Part shown: piece by piece, positions 6,815 through 16,242 of the stretch
Layout: every line of letters begins with the position of its first letter
Position numbering within the stretch: the first letter of the stretch is position 1
Assembly: GCF_900116205.1 (NCBI RefSeq)
Contig: NZ_FOZS01000002.1
Coordinates: 806,001 to 870,000 of the forward strand
DNA length: 64,000 bases
Direction of reading: 5' to 3'
Origin: Halostagnicola kamekurae
GTDB taxonomy: Archaea; Halobacteriota; Halobacteria; Halobacteriales; Natrialbaceae
Position numbers and translations under genes: made by a program
The notes under the pieces: generated by a model
The model's database searches: none
What the model was told of the DNA's origin: nothing
What the model saw: only the letters and a program-made list of their open reading frames with translations

Positions 6815-8314
6815 GTGGCGGATCAGACACCTCGTCTCGGACTGGGCACGTTCGAGCAGGGCGACGACTGGGATCACACCGATACGGTCGAAGCGGTCGA
6901 TCGGCGGGCGATCGTTCGGGGTCCGATCGCCGAGCGCCCCGCGAAGGGCGAGTACGACGACGAACTCTACCACGCGACCGACCAGCGGATCACCTGGCGC
7001 TGGGACGCCTCGAGCGGCGACTGGGTCCACTTCGGCGGTCGCGGGAGCGCCGACCAGCCGGTTCCGGGAACGAGCCACTTCGAGACGGTCGACGCGGTCC
7101 ACGCGCGCACCGCGGAGACCCCCGTCTGGAACGTCGAGGCCCACGGCATCGAGGGCGACGGGACGGCCGAAGTTGGACGGGCGGTCCACGAACTCTTCAA
7201 GACGGTCGCCAAGGCCGGCGGCGGGATCGTCTACTTCCCGCCCGGCAGATACCGCCTCGAGCGGACCCCGCTGGTGGGCGACGACACGATCGTCGTAGGT
7301 GCCGGTCACTCGACCGTGCTCGAGGGAGTGCGTCCCAACGGTGCGGAAGGGAGAGCGCTCATCTCCAATCGGGGATACGACGCGAGCGGATACGACGGCG
7401 CGTCGAACTGGGGGATTTGCAACGTTCGGATCGACACCCCGGAGACGACCGGGATCATGCCCGCACACGCGAAAAACGTTCGACTAGAGAACATATACGG
7501 TGATTACACCTACAACCACCACATCGACGTCGTCTCGTCGAAAAACGTCGTCGTCGACGGCTACTGGGCGACTCGAGGCGGGGAGAGCGGCTCGGACGCA
7601 CCTGTGCAGTTCGACGCGCAGTACTCGGGGGCGTCCTGGAACGGCGTGTGGGACGGCGGCGAGTACAGTCTCGTCGCGGACGACGACACGCCGACGAGAA
7701 ACTGCACCCTCACGAACTTCGCGATCGAACCGGAAAACGGCCCCGAGTACGGCGTCCAGCTCCACCACGGGAGCACCGAGTCGATCACGATCGCGGACGG
7801 CTACATCACCGGTTGTCAGTATACGGCGATCAGAGCAGACTCCGGCGAGGTGGTTTCAGACCTGAAAATCGATGGCGTGTCGTGTATCGATAACGCGAGG
7901 GGGATCACGCTGGGCCAACTCGAGAGCGGCCGACGAGCGCTGACGATCAGTAACACGACGATCAGAACCGAAGACGGCAGTCGGGCCGCGGGCTCGGGAC
8001 TGTACGCCGCCGGGTTCGACGGCGCTGCGATCTCGAACGTCACCGTCGACGGGCCGTTCACGAACGCGATCATCTTCGACGACATGGACGACCTGAAGAT
8101 GAGCAACGTGACCGCGACGGGAGCGGACCATCAGGCGTTTCGGTTCCGGGAGAACGTCGACGCGACGCTCACGACCGCTCGAGCGGCGGACTGTGGGACC
8201 GTCGGAATCTACGTCGGCCCCGACAGCAGCGTGGCCTACGGCGGCGTCGCGTTCGACGACGTCGGGACGCGGGTCGAAGTCGAGGGAGAGACTCGAGCGT
8301 GGAACGCGTCCTGA
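6815..8314 (+). CDS. Right-handed beta-helix / pectate-lyase-like (GH28-related) protein
   Basis: Protein of 499 residues from GTG 6815 (MADQTPRLGLG); the in-frame ATG at 6737 would overlap the micro-lipoprotein gene and encode basic, unlikely sequence. Residues 1-85 form a conserved haloarchaeal N-domain (DDWDHTDTVEAVD, then ATDQRITWRWD). From about residue 108 (VEAHGIEGDGTAEVGRAV) a Pectate_lyase_3 region begins, with GGGIVYFPPGRYRL. Short repeated coils (NVTVDGP, NVTATGA, ISNTTI) continue to the end, as in beta-helices. It has no signal peptide of its own. It probably binds or cleaves an acidic polysaccharide; catalytic residues cannot be assigned by eye. Confidence 0.75.
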   Translation: MADQTPRLGLGTFEQGDDWDHTDTVEAVDRRAIVRGPIAERPAKGEYDDELYHATDQRITWRWDASSGDWVHFGGRGSADQPVPGTSHFETVDAVHARTAETPVWNVEAHGIEGDGTAEVGRAVHELFKTVAKAGGGIVYFPPGRYRLERTPLVGDDTIVVGAGHSTVLEGVRPNGAEGRALISNRGYDASGYDGASNWGICNVRIDTPETTGIMPAHAKNVRLENIYGDYTYNHHIDVVSSKNVVVDGYWATRGGESGSDAPVQFDAQYSGASWNGVWDGGEYSLVADDDTPTRNCTLTNFAIEPENGPEYGVQLHHGSTESITIADGYITGCQYTAIRADSGEVVSDLKIDGVSCIDNARGITLGQLESGRRALTISNTTIRTEDGSRAAGSGLYAAGFDGAAISNVTVDGPFTNAIIFDDMDDLKMSNVTATGADHQAFRFRENVDATLTTARAADCGTVGIYVGPDSSVAYGGVAFDDVGTRVEVEGETRAWNAS

Positions 8315-8473
8315 GAACTCGAGTGGGTGGACCGGCCCGGTGAACTCGCTTTCGGCGGCCGTTCGACGATCGAGTACTTGGTTCGGCCGATGCGTATTTG
8401 AGTTCCCTTTTGCGAACGTTTGGGATGTGATATCGGGCCAAGGGTTATTCGTGCGCCCCTCCTGATCTAGGAT

Positions 8474-9625
8474 ATGTACGCTCCCGAACTCGTGCAGTTC
8501 GTCGCCGTTCGATCCGTTCCGCTCCAATTCGAGGACGTTTCGGGGGTCGCCCTCGCCGGCGGACTCGTCCTCGTGCTGGCGATCGTCACCGTCTGGCAGA
8601 TGGTCGAGATCGTCGACGCATACGACAGAGGTGCGCTGACGGTCTTCGGGGAGTACCGCAAGCTCCTCGAGCCGGGCCTGAACATCGTTCCGCCGTTCGT
8701 CTCTCGAGTGTATTCGTTCGATATGCGAACCCAGACGCTCGACGTGCCGACCCAGGAGGCGATCACGCGGGACAACTCGCCGGTGACCGCCGACGCCGTC
8801 GTCTACATCCGCGTGATGGACGCAAAGCGCGCGTTCCTCGAGGTCGACGACTACAAGCGGGCCGTCTCGAACCTCGCCCAGACTACCCTCCGTGCCGTCC
8901 TAGGTGACATGGAACTCGACGATACCCTCAGTCGGCGAGAGCGCATCAACGAGCGGATTCGGACCGAACTCGACGAGCCGACCGACGAGTGGGGGATCCG
9001 CGTCGAGAGCGTCGAAGTCCGCGAAGTAACGCCGTCTCGAGAGGTTCAGGGCGCGATGGAGCAGCAGACCTCCGCCGAGCGGAAACGCCGCGCCATGATC
9101 CTCGAGGCGCAGGGTGAACGCCGCAGCGCCGTCGAGAAAGCGGAAGGTGACAAACAGAGCGATATCATCCGCGCGCAGGGTGAAAAACAGAGCCAGATCC
9201 TCGAAGCGCAGGGCGACTCGATTTCGACGGTCCTGCGCGCCCGCTCGGCCGAATCGATGGGCGAGCGAGCGGTTATCGACAAAGGGATGGATACGTTGAC
9301 CGAGATCGGCCAGAGCGAGTCGACGACGTTCGTGCTTCCCCAGGAACTCACCTCGATGGTTGGCCGCTACGGCAAACACCTCTCGGGAAGCGATGTCGAG
9401 TCCGACGGCACCGAACTCGACAGCCTCGAGTTCGACGAGGAGACCCGCGAACTGATCGGCCTCGACGACATCGCCGAGATCATCGGCGAGATCGACGAGC
9501 AAGCCGAGATGGACGTCGAAGCGATGGAACAGCAAGCCCGGGCGATCAAGGAAGGAAAAGGCACGGTCGGGGGACCGAACGCCGAACCCGAAGCGGCCGG
9601 CGGCGACGGCGATACAGACGATTAG
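8474..9625 (+). CDS. SPFH / band 7 (stomatin-prohibitin) membrane protein
   Basis: Protein of 383 residues with one N-terminal membrane anchor (about 23-44). The SPFH domain follows (RGALTVFGEYRKLLEPGLN, VPTQEAITRDNSPVTADAVV). A long helical coiled coil from about 195 contains repeated AQGE/AEGD units (LEAQGERR, KAEGDKQ, RAQGEKQ, LEAQGDS). An acidic tail closes the protein. Family members oligomerise into membrane microdomain scaffolds. No NfeD partner gene is adjacent, unlike many stomatin operons. It is transcribed alone from a start 159 bp after the beta-helix gene. Confidence 0.88.
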   Translation: MYAPELVQFVAVRSVPLQFEDVSGVALAGGLVLVLAIVTVWQMVEIVDAYDRGALTVFGEYRKLLEPGLNIVPPFVSRVYSFDMRTQTLDVPTQEAITRDNSPVTADAVVYIRVMDAKRAFLEVDDYKRAVSNLAQTTLRAVLGDMELDDTLSRRERINERIRTELDEPTDEWGIRVESVEVREVTPSREVQGAMEQQTSAERKRRAMILEAQGERRSAVEKAEGDKQSDIIRAQGEKQSQILEAQGDSISTVLRARSAESMGERAVIDKGMDTLTEIGQSESTTFVLPQELTSMVGRYGKHLSGSDVESDGTELDSLEFDEETRELIGLDDIAEIIGEIDEQAEMDVEAMEQQARAIKEGKGTVGGPNAEPEAAGGDGDTDD

Positions 9626-9746
9626 CCGCTCCCGGGGGGTCCCTTCCGGTCGCATAGCACCTCAACCGGTCGCGTGGAGGACCGCCGCTGCGACCGATCT
9701 CACTGATGATTTTTCTGCGCTCGAAACGTAGTTCCGAGCGATTCGC

Positions 9747-10166
9747 ATGATCGCTCGCGTTCTCGTTCCGGTCGACGGCTCCGAAATGGCGACTTACGCC
9801 CTCGAGTACGCCCTCGAGACGTATCCCGACGCCGATATCACCGCGTTGCACGTCGTCGGGGTTCCATCCGCGATGTGGGGCGAAGCGTCTGGCATCGCCC
9901 TCTCTGACGACATCGAGGAGGCGGCGAAAGACCACGCGAGGGCCGTCCTCGAGGACGCGCGCGAAACCGCGGCGACCTACGACGCGGAACTTGCGACCGA
10001 CATCGAACTCGGCCATCCGGTTCGGGCGATCCTCGAGCGAGCCGACGACTTCGATACGGTCGTCATCGGCGCGCACAGCGGGACGCTCTCGGAGCGGTTG
10101 TTCGTCGGGAACGTCGCCGAGAAGGTCGTCCGTCGGTCGCCCGTGCCGGTGACAGTTGTTCGGTGA
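9747..10166 (+). CDS. Universal stress protein (UspA family)
   Basis: Single UspA domain of 139 residues. The N-terminal strand is RVLVPVDGSEMA, and the C-terminal nucleotide loop is IGAHSGTLSERLFVGNVAEKV, close to the G-2x-G-9x-G pattern of ATP-binding USPs. Its role is probably stress signalling through nucleotide-bound dimers. It lies between the SPFH gene and leuS on the same strand with separate spacing. Confidence 0.9.
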   Translation: MIARVLVPVDGSEMATYALEYALETYPDADITALHVVGVPSAMWGEASGIALSDDIEEAAKDHARAVLEDARETAATYDAELATDIELGHPVRAILERADDFDTVVIGAHSGTLSERLFVGNVAEKVVRRSPVPVTVVR

Positions 10167-10253
10167 GTCGGGTCGGAGCCTGCCGTTCGGAGATGCAGTG
10201 GCGAACAATGATATAGCCGGCACACCCACGTGGAGACAACGGACCCTTCGATA

Positions 10254-12968
10254 ATGACCAGCCACTACGATCACGCGCAGGTACAGGAGTTCTGGCAGTA
10301 TATCTGGGAGCGCGACGACGTGTACGAGCTTTCGGAGGACGCCGTCGATCCGACATATGTGCTCGGCATGTTTCCGTACACGTCCGGGACGCTCCACATG
10401 GGCCACGTCCGCAACTACGCGATCACGGACGCGTACGCCCGCTACCGGCGGATGAACGGCGACGACGTACTCCACCCGATGGGGTGGGACGCCTTCGGAC
10501 TGCCCGCCGAGAACGCGGCCCACGACCGCGCGAGCGATCCGGAATCGTGGACGCAGGCCTGTATCCGACGGATGCGCGAGGAACTCGAGACCATGGGCTT
10601 TGGCTACGACTGGTCTCGGGAGATAACGACATGCGAGCCCGAGTACTACCGGTGGAACCAGTGGCTGTTCAAACGACTGTACGAGGAGGGCCTCGTCGAG
10701 TACGAGGCGGCCTCGGTCAACTGGTGTCCCGATTGTGAGACCGTCCTCGCCGACGCGCAGGTCGAGGTGCGGTCTCACGAGGCGAGCGACGGAGTCGACG
10801 GAGCCGGCGACCGCGAGAGTCGGGACGCACAGACCAGAGTCTGCTGGCGGTGTGAAACGCCGGTCGGTCGCCGCGAACTCGATCAGTGGTTCTTCACGAT
10901 CACCGACTACGCGGAGGAGTTACACGACGGACTCGACGAGCTCGAGGGGTGGCCAGACGGCGTCAGGCAGATCCAGCGAAACTGGATCGGGAGACAGGAG
11001 GGCCACCGTATCTCGTTCGAGGTGACGGCCCCCGACGGTGACGCGGTCGCCGACTTCGAGTCCGTCGACGTGTTCAGCACGCGCCCGGAGACCGTCTACG
11101 GCGCGACGTATCTCGCGGTCTCGCCGGGTCACGAACTCGCTCGAGCGGTCGCCGACACCGACGAAACGGTCGCGGCCTACGTCGACGACGCCCGCGAGCG
11201 CGAGCCCGAGTCGGTCGGCTACGACGGCGTGCGAACGGATCTGACCGCGGTGCACCCGCTGACGGGAGCGGAGCTACCGGTCTACGTCGCCGGGTACGTC
11301 CTGAAAGACGTGGGAACGGGAGCCGTCATGGGCGTTCCGGCGCACAACGAGCGGGACCACGAGTTCGCTCGAGAACACGACCTTCCGATCGAGCGGGTCA
11401 TCGTCCCGGACGGCGAGTCGGTCGACGTCGAATCCGAACCCCATCTCGGCGACGGAACCCTCGCGGGCAGCGGCGAGTACGACGGGCTGTCGTCGTCGGC
11501 TGCCGCCGAACGGATTCCGGCCGAGCACGAGGCGTTCGAGGCGGACGTGACCTACCGGCTCCGGGACTGGCTGATCTCGCGCCAGCGCTACTGGGGGACG
11601 CCGATTCCGGTCGTCCACTGTGAAGACTGCGGCCACGTGCTGGTTCCCGACGAGGAGCTGCCGGTCGAACTGCCGGAGTTCGTCCGGACGACGGGAAACC
11701 CGCTCGAGGCACAGGAGTCGTTCGTCGAGACGACGTGTCCTGACTGCGGCGGCCCCGCCCGGCGCGAGACGGACACGATGGACACATTCGTCGACTCGTC
11801 GTGGTACTTCCTGCGCTTTCTCTCGCCCGATATCGACGACGCTCCGTTCGACGCCGAGCTGGCCGACGAGTGGATGCCGATCGACGTCTACGTCGGCGGC
11901 GACGAACACGCCATCTTGCACCTGCTGTACATCCGATTTTTCACACGGGCGCTCGCCGATCTGGGGCTGCTCGAGATCCGGGAGCCGGTCGAACGGCTCA
12001 TCAGTCAGGGGACGGTACTCTACGACGGCGAGAAGATGTCCGCCTCGAAGGGCAACACCGTCGCGCCCCAGGAGTACGGCGCGGAGACGACGCGGCTGTT
12101 CGTCCTCGCCGCGGCCCACCCCGAGCAGGACTTCGAGTGGACGGCGAACGACGTGCGCGGGGTCTACGACCTCCAGCAGTCGCTGTACGGGATGGCGACG
12201 GCGTTCATCGACGAGACGGACACGCGACTAGAGCGGCGCGAGCACGACGAGTACGTCGACCGGGAAATCGACCGAACGATCGCGACGGTGACCGACGAGT
12301 ACGAGCGGTTTCGCTTCCACCGGGCGGTCTCGGAGATCCAGGGATTGGCTCGACTGCTGCGGCGGTATCGCGGCTACGAGACGCCACAGGAGGAGGTCTA
12401 CCGTCGGGGGCTGTTGACCCTCGCAGCGCTGATCGCGCCCATGGCACCCCACCTCGCGGAGGAACTCTGGAACAAGCTCCGCGGCGACGGCCTCGTCGTC
12501 GAGGCAGCGTGGCCCGAACCCGAACGCGACACCGACGACGCACACGTAGCGCGCCGGCTCGTCGAGACGACGCTCGAGGACGTTCGAGACATCGTCGACG
12601 TGGCCGAAATCGAGGCGCCCGAACGGATCGAACTCGTCGTCGCCGAAGACTGGAAGTACCGCCTCGCCGACCGTCTCGCGGAGACCGACCCGGCAGATGA
12701 GACGGCGGAGTTAGTCGACAGACTCGCGACCGACGACGCCGTCGACGCCGACCGGGCGGCTATCGACGCGTTCGTCGCTGATCGGAACCGACGCCGCGGC
12801 GAACTCGATCCGCTGGCCGACGCGGACCGCGAACGCGAGGTACTCGAGCGCTCGCGGTGGTTGCTCGAAGATGAGTTCGGTGCGGTCGTGACTGTGCGAC
12901 GGGCGACGGAAGCGAGCGAGTTCGGGGAGAAGGCGAGACCGGGCAAACCAGCTATCAACATTCAGTAA
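10254..12968 (+). CDS. leuS: Leucyl-tRNA synthetase, bacterial type
   Basis: Class I aminoacyl-tRNA synthetase of 904 residues that charges tRNA-Leu. I chose ATG 10254 (MTSHYDHAQ) over an in-frame GTG at 10230. The HIGH signature is HMGH at about 48-51 in MFPYTSGTLHMGHVRNYAI. A zinc-type NWCPDCETVLADAQV precedes the editing insertion, and KMSKS is KMSASKGN near 593-600. An anticodon-binding helical domain and a C-terminal domain follow. The motifs match bacterial LeuRS better than the longer archaeal/eukaryal form, as known for haloarchaea. Acidic insertions (for example near 183-196) are halophilic decorations. Confidence 0.95.
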   Translation: MTSHYDHAQVQEFWQYIWERDDVYELSEDAVDPTYVLGMFPYTSGTLHMGHVRNYAITDAYARYRRMNGDDVLHPMGWDAFGLPAENAAHDRASDPESWTQACIRRMREELETMGFGYDWSREITTCEPEYYRWNQWLFKRLYEEGLVEYEAASVNWCPDCETVLADAQVEVRSHEASDGVDGAGDRESRDAQTRVCWRCETPVGRRELDQWFFTITDYAEELHDGLDELEGWPDGVRQIQRNWIGRQEGHRISFEVTAPDGDAVADFESVDVFSTRPETVYGATYLAVSPGHELARAVADTDETVAAYVDDAREREPESVGYDGVRTDLTAVHPLTGAELPVYVAGYVLKDVGTGAVMGVPAHNERDHEFAREHDLPIERVIVPDGESVDVESEPHLGDGTLAGSGEYDGLSSSAAAERIPAEHEAFEADVTYRLRDWLISRQRYWGTPIPVVHCEDCGHVLVPDEELPVELPEFVRTTGNPLEAQESFVETTCPDCGGPARRETDTMDTFVDSSWYFLRFLSPDIDDAPFDAELADEWMPIDVYVGGDEHAILHLLYIRFFTRALADLGLLEIREPVERLISQGTVLYDGEKMSASKGNTVAPQEYGAETTRLFVLAAAHPEQDFEWTANDVRGVYDLQQSLYGMATAFIDETDTRLERREHDEYVDREIDRTIATVTDEYERFRFHRAVSEIQGLARLLRRYRGYETPQEEVYRRGLLTLAALIAPMAPHLAEELWNKLRGDGLVVEAAWPEPERDTDDAHVARRLVETTLEDVRDIVDVAEIEAPERIELVVAEDWKYRLADRLAETDPADETAELVDRLATDDAVDADRAAIDAFVADRNRRRGELDPLADADREREVLERSRWLLEDEFGAVVTVRRATEASEFGEKARPGKPAINIQ

Positions 12969-13176
12969 CCCACGTGAGCGGTACACGGAGAATCGGAACG
13001 CCGCCGACCGATATTGTGTAATTATAAAATCACGTTTGGCCGAGCGTGGGTTCATACCGATAGCAGATAGCTATTTGAAATTTGCCCGGCGTATTTGTCG
13101 ATAAACAGGTCAGATCTCGATAATACGTTCGATAGAAGGACAGTTTTATTTCACCGGATAATAACTATCTGACAGG

Positions 13177-13449
13177 ATGGCAAACGGCGGAGATACGGCC
13201 GATACCTCGATTCGAACAGCGACGAGTCAGGCAGTCGTGGAGGCGGTCGCGACTGCGGAGGGGGTTCCGCCAGCGGAGTTATGCCCGCCAGAGTACGAGC
13301 CGTTACACGACGTGATCGATCCGGAAGCGCTCGACGCGCTCTTTGCACCCCGGAGCCACGGCGGACCCCGACCCGGCGGGACTGTGACGTTTACGTACTG
13401 CGGATATGACGTTACGGTCGAGACTGACGGAACCGTTCGGCTCGATTGA
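13177..13449 (+). CDS. HalOD1 output-domain protein
   Basis: Protein of 90 residues, essentially one HalOD1 domain (helix with AVVEAVATAEGVPPAEL, then PLHDVIDPEALDALF, then a C-terminal beta pair VTFTYCGYDVTVETDGTVRL). The domain is a haloarchaeal output module, often attached to response regulators but here free-standing. A TATA-like TTTTATTT lies about 30 nt upstream of ATG. The 208 bp before it hold no other gene. Confidence 0.85.
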   Translation: MANGGDTADTSIRTATSQAVVEAVATAEGVPPAELCPPEYEPLHDVIDPEALDALFAPRSHGGPRPGGTVTFTYCGYDVTVETDGTVRLD

Positions 13450-13537
13450 TTTCGATCGGATCCGAGACGAGAATCTTCGAGGTCGAGTCTCGTCCGGAAA
13501 AGCAAGACAAATACGCGATCTATCCCAAGACACAGCC

Positions 13538-14146
13538 ATGGCTACCGCGGATGCGCGACGACGGCTCCGAGAACGTCCCCTCGAGACGACGGTGCTCCTC
13601 TCGATTATCGGTTACGCGCTGGTGATCGGGACGTTCGTCCTCGATCTGCCCATCTACCCTGATCTGACCCTCTCGCAGGTGAACACGCTCTCGCATCTGA
13701 CCGCGATCATCAACGCAGTGACGACGGTGTTGCTCGTGCTCGGGTGGTACTGGATCAAAGCCGGCGAGATCGAGAAACACCGCGCCGCGATGGGCAGCGC
13801 GTTCGTCTCGATCATGCTGTTTCTGGTGGTCTACCTCGTTCGCGTCGGCGGCGGCAGCGGCGAGAAGTCGTTTCAGGGACCGGATCTCGTCACGTACGCC
13901 TACCTGATCATGCTCGCGATCCACATCATCCTCTCGATCGTCGCCGTCCCCGTCGTTCTGTACGCGTTGGTTCTCGGGCTTACTCACACGCCCGCGGAAC
14001 TTCGAGAGACCGCCCACGCCCGCGTCGGTCGGATCGCCGCCAGCGCCTGGATTCTGAGTCTCGTGCTGGGCGTCGTCACCTACGTCTTGCTCAACCACGT
14101 CTACGACTACGAACTCGCGGCGATGCTCGTTCCGATCGGCTTCTGA
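13538..14146 (+). CDS. DUF420 membrane protein
   Basis: Integral membrane protein of 202 residues from ATG 13538 (MATADARRRL); upstream in-frame codons overlap the HalOD1 gene and look non-coding. There are about five hydrophobic helices, with histidines typical of DUF420 (NTLSHLTAIINA, KHRAAMGSAF, YLIMLAIHIILS, LLNHVYDYELA). The bacterial relative CtaM helps mature heme-copper oxidase; a similar role here is inference. No oxidase gene is in the window. Confidence 0.85.
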   Translation: MATADARRRLRERPLETTVLLSIIGYALVIGTFVLDLPIYPDLTLSQVNTLSHLTAIINAVTTVLLVLGWYWIKAGEIEKHRAAMGSAFVSIMLFLVVYLVRVGGGSGEKSFQGPDLVTYAYLIMLAIHIILSIVAVPVVLYALVLGLTHTPAELRETAHARVGRIAASAWILSLVLGVVTYVLLNHVYDYELAAMLVPIGF

Positions 14147-14199
14147 ACGAAATCTCTTTTCGGTCCGGTCGAACGGTGACCAGTTGGAACGCTGAACGG

Positions 14200-14973
14200 T
14201 CAGTCCGTTCGCGGAATCGAGTACGCCCCGAACGCGAAGGCGACGACCGCGAGCGCGGCGAGGATACCGAGATTTGCGAGTGCAGGCTCGAGCCCGAACA
14301 CCGATGCGGTCCCCGCGTCGGGGTACGTCGCGGCTCGCACCCCGCGGGAGAAGTACGTCAGCGGCGAGAGGTTGACCAGCGGGCCGAACCAGCCGGGAAG
14401 CTGCTCGAGCGGGATGAACGTTTCCGAGAGAAAGAGCAGCGGCAGTCCGAGGGCGTTGCTCGCCGCAACCGCGCCGTCCTGGGAATCGGTGTAGCTGCCG
14501 AGCATGGATCCGATCGCACAGAAGCAGACGACCCCCACGAGGATGTACGCGACGACGAGCGGGGAGAACGCGATTTGTGCCCCCGTCAGGACGACGACGA
14601 GCACGAGGATCAGCAGGCTCGCGAGCGCGATGATCGCGGCGTTGACGAGTGTCTGTCCAAGCAGCCACTCCGAGCGAGTCACCGGGGTCGTCGCGAGCTT
14701 TTCGAAGCGGTTGCCCTCGCGGTGGCGAGCGACTTCGCTCCCGAGGCGCGAAAACGGCGTGAAAAGGACGACGACGGCGAGATAGCCGGGGACGTAGTAC
14801 GCCGCCGGCTCTGCGAACAGCCCGCCACCGGTCGGATCGGTCTGGATCAGCGCGCCGAAGATGACGATCAGGATCACCGGGAAGAAGAAGGTGAAAAAGA
14901 CCGCCGTGCGCCGCCTGACGAACGCCCGCCACCCGGCGCTGGTCTGGGCGCGAACGCGTCCGAGTCGGCTCAT
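14200..14973 (-). CDS. ABC-2 type transporter permease
   Basis: Membrane protein of 257 residues with six predicted helices, the ABC-2 pattern (FFTFFFPVILIVIFGALI near 27-44, then LVNAAIIALASLLILVLVVV and the PLTYFSRGVR signature region near 204). The start overlaps the stop of the ATP-binding gene by 4 nt (ATGA), so the two are translationally coupled. Together they form a NatAB/DrrAB-like exporter of unknown substrate. Confidence 0.9.
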   Translation of the reverse strand: MSRLGRVRAQTSAGWRAFVRRRTAVFFTFFFPVILIVIFGALIQTDPTGGGLFAEPAAYYVPGYLAVVVLFTPFSRLGSEVARHREGNRFEKLATTPVTRSEWLLGQTLVNAAIIALASLLILVLVVVLTGAQIAFSPLVVAYILVGVVCFCAIGSMLGSYTDSQDGAVAASNALGLPLLFLSETFIPLEQLPGWFGPLVNLSPLTYFSRGVRAATYPDAGTASVFGLEPALANLGILAALAVVAFAFGAYSIPRTD

Positions 14974-16052
14974 CTGTTCCCCTCCGCGGGCCGGTCTCGA
15001 GCGCCCTCGAGTTCGGCGTTGGCCACCTGCCCTTCGAGTTGCCCCTCGACCGATCCCGAGCGGGCCGTCCGAGCCGCTTCCGCGTCGTCGGCGAGTTCGA
15101 GGTACGCCCGCTCGAGGTCCGGCTCGGACCAGGTGAGGCTGGTGTACTCGATTCCCTCGCCCTCGAGCACGTCGACGACGGCTCCGATGGCGGTCGGCGA
15201 AACGTCCTCGAAGACGAGCGCGCCGTCTCGAGCGTCGATTTCGGCCGCTTCGATCTCGGTAGCACTGATCTCGGCCACATCGGTCTCGGCGGCACCGATT
15301 TCAGCCGCATCGGTTCCGGTTTGACGACCCTCGAGCCCGTCGAAGAGATCGGGCGAGACCCGTTCCGCCGTTTCTATCGTGAGTCGACTCGCGCCGCCGT
15401 ACTCCTCGATCAGTGTCGTCGGCGGCCCGGACGCGACGAGCGAGCCGTCGGCGAGCAACCCGACCCGGTCTGCCAACCGCTCGGCCTCGGCCATGTCGTG
15501 GGTGGTCAGCACGACCGTCGTTCCCCCCGCCGCGAGGGCTTCGATCAGTCGCCAGACGGTTCGCCTGCCAGCGGGGTCGATACCCGTCGTCGGCTCGTCG
15601 AGAAAGAGCACGTCGGGGTCGTTTACCAGCGCGCTGCCGACGCAGACGCGGCGTTTCTGGCCGCCCGAGAGGTTCTCGTACCACGTATCGCCCGCGTCCG
15701 CGAGCCCGACGTCCTCGAGGACGGCCTCGGGGTCTCGCGCGTCGTCGTAGAGCCCGGCGTAGTACTCGAGCAGTTCGCGCGCACTGAGCCGATCCGGCGG
15801 GGAGAACTCCTGTGGGAGGACCCCGAGCCGACTCTCGTCGACGGCCGTCGGTGCGCGCTCCCACAGCCGCGCCGTTCCGGCGTCCGGGACCGTCGTGCCG
15901 GTCAGCGAGCGAACGAGCGTCGTCTTGCCGGCCCCGTTCGGCCCGATGAGGGCGAATATCTCGCCGTCCGCGACCGAGAGCGAGACGTTCTCGAGGGCGA
16001 CGGTCTCGCCGTACGTCTTTCGAAGGCTCGAGGCCTCGACTACGGCAGTCAT
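14970..16052 (-). CDS. ABC transporter ATP-binding protein
   Basis: ATPase of 360 residues from ATG 16052 (MTAVVEASSLRKTYG); an in-frame start at 16121 is less likely. Walker A is GPNGAGKTT near 37-45, the signature is LSGGQKRR near 130-137, Walker B is VLFLDEP, and the switch His lies in TTHDMAEAE. After the ATPase core, residues about 230-275 contain a low-complexity stretch with a 10-residue period (xAAEIGAAET type), encoded by an imperfect 30-bp tandem repeat. A C-terminal domain then closes with LERAYLELAD. It pairs with the downstream permease. Confidence 0.92.
   Translation of the reverse strand: MTAVVEASSLRKTYGETVALENVSLSVADGEIFALIGPNGAGKTTLVRSLTGTTVPDAGTARLWERAPTAVDESRLGVLPQEFSPPDRLSARELLEYYAGLYDDARDPEAVLEDVGLADAGDTWYENLSGGQKRRVCVGSALVNDPDVLFLDEPTTGIDPAGRRTVWRLIEALAAGGTTVVLTTHDMAEAERLADRVGLLADGSLVASGPPTTLIEEYGGASRLTIETAERVSPDLFDGLEGRQTGTDAAEIGAAETDVAEISATEIEAAEIDARDGALVFEDVSPTAIGAVVDVLEGEGIEYTSLTWSEPDLERAYLELADDAEAARTARSGSVEGQLEGQVANAELEGARDRPAEGNR
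15237..15320. repeat. Imperfect 30-bp tandem repeat inside the ABC ATPase gene
   Basis: Units begin at 15237, 15267 and 15297 (the last partial), each starting GATyTCrGCCrC on the plus strand. They encode DxAEIxAxEx-type decapeptides in the linker of the ATPase. The reading frame is preserved, so copy-number change would alter linker length only. Confidence 0.75.
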
Positions 16053-16242
16053 GCGTGGCGATAGCCACCCGTTCGGGGTAAGGGGTTCGATTCGGCCGTT
16101 CGTTACGTTCGGTGTGCCCACTCGTTATGCTCGATGTGCTCGCTCGTCAGTGGCAGTACTTTCCAGCGGTCAGCAGCTTCGCTCGTCTCCCGGACATCGC
16201 GAGGTATTTGGGGGCTCGCACCCTCGAGTTTCGCCACCAGCT

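Noticed and set aside
8474-9625. SPFH protein as part of an NfeD membrane-protease pair
   Set aside because: No NfeD or ClpP-class protease gene lies on either side.
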